Assembly: GCA_000231825.2 (NCBI GenBank)
Contig: JH720328.1
Span: 312,148 to 376,147 of the forward strand
Direction: 5' to 3'
Source: Tetrahymena elliotti 4EA
Taxonomy: Eukaryota; Ciliophora; Oligohymenophorea; Hymenostomatida; Tetrahymenidae
Length of the DNA: 64,000 nt
Numbering within the stretch: the first letter of the stretch is position 1; the number at the start of each line of letters is the position of its first letter. Shown here piece by piece: positions 60,714 to 64,000 of this stretch. The notes under the pieces are model-generated. The model made no database searches. It saw only the letters and a program-made list of their open reading frames with translations, and was not told the origin of the DNA. The translations under genes were made by a program, and so were the position numbers.

Positions 60714-63700
60714 TCAAACAAAATGTATTAGCTTTAACAATTTTTCATGATTAAAAAACTTTTTGGTTTTTAAACTATTTTTTATATTTTTGAGATGAAT
60801 CAAGAATTTCATTTATTGCAGCTTTTTAAAAAAATAAAATTAATTTTCAAAAAATAGATTGAAATAAAATTTACACAGATTTAATTCTTTGGGAAAGTAA
60901 CTCATGCAGACTTCACTACTGTTTTTAATTTCTGCTATTTACTTATGAGAAATGACAATTTGCTTTAAAATAATGTAATATACATAAATCGATGAAATAA
61001 AATTCAGAGTCTACCATAAAAAAAGAATGATAATTAGAATTGTTTCACATAATGAAGGGTGCTAATATATCGCACTGCTATAGTTATCTTCATTGCTATT
61101 AGCCAATATGATTGCATTTAATGCCAAAATTATTATTGTCAAAACCTCAGTCAATACCACAATAAGGGAATGCTTTTTATCTATAAATATTTTGAAGATT
61201 ATGTGCATCATTAAGAAAAATAAGCAAATACCACTGAGATAGATGAAACCCCAAAATTACTAATATAATTTGTAAATCAAAATCACAGAAATTATTTTAC
61301 GTATTTCATAAAATATCCAAAGGAGGAAACTATAATTGTTATATTGATTTAAATCTATAGTCATACTTAAATTATACCCATTATTTAATAAATTTTTTAG
61401 TTTTAATTAGATTAAAAAATCATTAGATCCATGATTCTTTATATTTTTTTATCTAATTATTCTAAAAGTTAGAAAAATTATGTAAAAACCGTAAATAACC
61501 ACCAATGAGCTACTTAAGTAATAGAAAAAAATCTTTATTGTATCTAACTCACTTTTAAAGTAAAAAAAATGTATTAATAAGAATATTGATTATGTTGTAA
61601 GAAATCTTCCAGCTATTATGAATAAATTATTTTTTATTATTAATAAGATTTAATTGTTTTAGTTTATTTTTAGTAAATTTAAAATTATTGTGACTACAAG
61701 CGTAGCAATTAATATTATTGAAATTATTTTTTATTATTCAATTAATCTATCAAATTATGAATTCAGACTTTAGTAATTCGAATAGTAAAAGCTAAATTAA
61801 CTATATTTTTGCATCACTTGAATTCTCAAATTTTTACCATCAACTCCTTAAAGTAGTCCTAATATCCCAATTTATTATTGAAGCGTGAAAGAATATTGCA
61901 TATATGTGTTCATTGGCATAAAAATAAAAGGTATTTATAGATAATACTAAATCTAGAAATAAGTATTTAAAAAACTCAATTATGAATCAGTAACAGAATC
62001 TTTTATTTTATTACAATCTGTCTTTCCACTTTCTTCATACCCATTGATGCATTCACAAATATTAGTTTGTTTGTTGAGTTATCTTGTACTGGAAATGCAA
62101 CTTAAGCAATAATTTTATGATAAGGGCTTAGAACATGCAGAACAAGTAAAATAACAAGGTATATCTTCATCATATTTTTGGCAAAATTTATCATCTGTAC
62201 ATTCTAGGCAATTTTGAGCACACTTTCCATCACATTGATTATTATTAGATTTCACATATTTCCCACTAAATTTAATAAAATAATCAAAAAATTTAAATTT
62301 GATAAATATTTACAAATAAACAAGAATAAATGTTTTATAAAATTTACTTTCCACAATATGTGCATTTTCCTTAATTATTAAAATATCCTTATTCACATTT
62401 ATCACATGTCATTGAAAATTAGCTAGGTTATTAGCAGTACTTTTCATTAAGATTAACCTTGCAAGTTAAGAGATTAGTGTCAAAATAGTGATTATGTTCT
62501 AAGCATATGCATTTATCATTTTAAATTTTCATACCTTACTGGCATTCTTAACATTTTATATAGTTATTTATACAATTATTACATCCTAGCACTTAACAAG
62601 ATTGACAGATTTAACTTTATGTATTCAATCCTTTTTATTTTTCTTTACAAACACAATACTTTTTATCAAAAGTGAATTATTATTCATCACAGCTTAAACA
62701 TGAACTAGGACCCTCATTATCACATGTTTAACACGTCTAATTACAATCAAAAAACTGACCATTTTAATAATATGTGTTTCGCGGGGGCTTTTCATTAGTA
62801 CATTTATTTTTATAGAAATATTAAATATTTATACATTCTACACATAATCCTTAAGAATCACAATAATTTTAGCATTTAGGATTACAATCAAAGCAGTTAT
62901 AATAATTTGAAACATTTTAGCAGAAAGTATTTTTTGGTTATTCATTTAAACACTGAGATTTATATAGATAAGGAATATTTTAATTGCATGATGTACAAGT
63001 AGTATTGCTACCTTAACAATTTTAGCACTATTTTGAACATTCAGAGCATGTTTGAATTGATTTTGTCTGGTCAGTATTATTAAAATAATTTTCAGGACAT
63101 TTATTCACACATTAATTATTAAAATTGATAGTGTAATTTGTAAGATGACAATTTAACATTGAGAATTAAACAAATTGGCTTGTTATTTAATCTACATAAC
63201 TTGTTTCCCAAGATTAGTAAAAATATGTATTATCAGATTGATTGAAGCTTAGATCAATCCTTACAAACTCATTTAAAAGATTATCTTTTTTAAAAGATAA
63301 ATGAAATCCGTGTATTCCTAATAAAGTATTAGATTAATTTTGAACCTGAAACTATTTTATAGTCTATAAATCAGTACTCCGTAAAGATGTCTATTTAAAA
63401 GAATCTGAAGTAATATTTATGTATCTATCATCATATTATTAAATGTAATAATAGCTGCCTTAACTAAAATTTTCATCCAGAAAATAAATATAATTTATAT
63501 TAATTTCACTTATTTAAGCTGAAGATTAAGTTGAAAATGAAATCTGAAATCCTTATTCAGAAATATCGTTTGTTATTTATTCTAAAAATAAACTTTTATA
63601 GTCATTTTAAGATGATTTAAATCCTGTTATAAAACCTATGGCTTTCATTTTGGATGAATAATTTTCAGGTTTATCAATTTTTTCATATTTTTGTCCAATA

Positions 63701-64000
63701 AAAGAAGGATCTTTTATTGAGAGTTCTTAAAAATAAATGTTTTGCATACAAATTTCAGCCATATAAAAACATATTTTGTATTCATTTATAATTGTGAAGG
63801 AAGTTATGTTTTAAGAATCTGTTTTTTTTATGATATTGTATCCTGGATTAGTCCAATTATAGTCTAAGTAGGTTGTACTAGCAAAATATATTTTGTTAAA
63901 TAAGCAGTCTGTTATTTTCTAGTCTACATTTAATGTTTTATTATTTTGGTTTAGACAATAATTTTTTATTGTTATATTTTAATGAGGTATGCTGATATAT
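60714..64000 (-). CDS. Cysteine-rich, multi-membrane-segment surface protein, 3' part
   Basis: Two exons are visible, 62348-64000 (continuing off the right edge) and 60714-62265, joined in phase; the stop is TGA 60714-60716. The part nearest the edge is an extracellular region of beta-rich sequence. Then comes a stretch of C-x-x-C repeats (CSECSKQCQNCQG, CTSCNQN, CDKCEQGYF, CTYCGNGKY, CDGKCAQNCLECTD), like furin-type/growth-factor-receptor cysteine repeats. After a second beta-rich segment come at least five hydrophobic helices (IISIILIATLVVTIILNL, FFYYLSSSLVVIYGFYIIF, FIYLSGICLFFLMMHIIF, SLIVVLTEVLTIIILALNA, TLNFISSIYVYYII), and a short Lys-rich cytosolic end. This architecture is common in a large ciliate family of unknown role, possibly surface receptors. 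The N-terminus and signal peptide are outside the window. Confidence 0.82.

Noticed and set aside
1..64000. CRISPR arrays, insertion sequences, G4T2 telomere repeats, rRNA genes
   Set aside because: I looked for regularly spaced repeats, transposase-like frames, telomeric GGGGTT runs and rRNA-like GC-rich blocks; none is present.

Overview
The window reads as a stretch of ciliate nuclear genome, most likely from a Tetrahymena-type oligohymenophorean. The DNA is very AT-rich. Long reading frames appear only if TAA and TAG are read as glutamine and TGA is the sole stop. Every gene resolved here uses that code, and most have short AT-rich introns (GTAA...TAG style) that restore the frame exactly. 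Standard-code ORF calls therefore find only fragments.

Left part (1-15.1 kb): the 5' half of an N/Q-rich gene leaving the left edge; a giant intronless surface-type protein (LVIVD/beta-propeller-like repeats, one membrane segment, cytosolic tail); a small Ras/Rab-like protein with degenerate nucleotide-binding motifs; and a seven-exon active-looking Ser/Thr kinase.

16-28 kb: two tandem AP-complex small (sigma, AP-4-like) subunit genes with identical six-exon structure including a 12-nt microexon; an isopenicillin-N-synthase-like Fe(II) dioxygenase; an N-rich gene of unknown function; and a small epiplasmin/alveolin-like cortical protein.

28-41 kb: two large paralogous proteins with duplicated cyclic-nucleotide-binding domains flank a tandem pair of 148-residue GNAT acetyltransferases with cysteine-rich C-termini. 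The first pair (cNMP protein and GNAT) is divergent and shares a 550-bp intergenic region.

41-51 kb: a STRAD/Ste20-like pseudokinase that has lost the glycine loop, the HRD aspartate and the DFG glycine; an intron-containing tRNA-Tyr; an amino-acid permease (AAAP) with a 948-nt intron; and a Q-rich, probably coiled-coil protein.

51-60 kb: a tandem triplication of a two-membrane-segment protein gene. Only the third copy is intact; the first carries frameshifts and a stop, and the second is truncated and internally deleted. 60.7-64 kb: the 3' part of a large cysteine-rich, multi-membrane-segment surface protein running off the right edge.

The genes do not form a pathway. Shared themes are membrane/cortex biology (adaptor subunits, epiplasm, surface proteins, transporter), signalling (cNMP binding, kinase, pseudokinase, GTPase-like protein) and repeated local gene duplication followed by decay. 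Intergenic stretches are about 80-85% AT; I could support few regulatory elements there. All gene structures were derived by hand from reading frame, splice-site and phase consistency; family names rest on recognised motifs, not on a database search.
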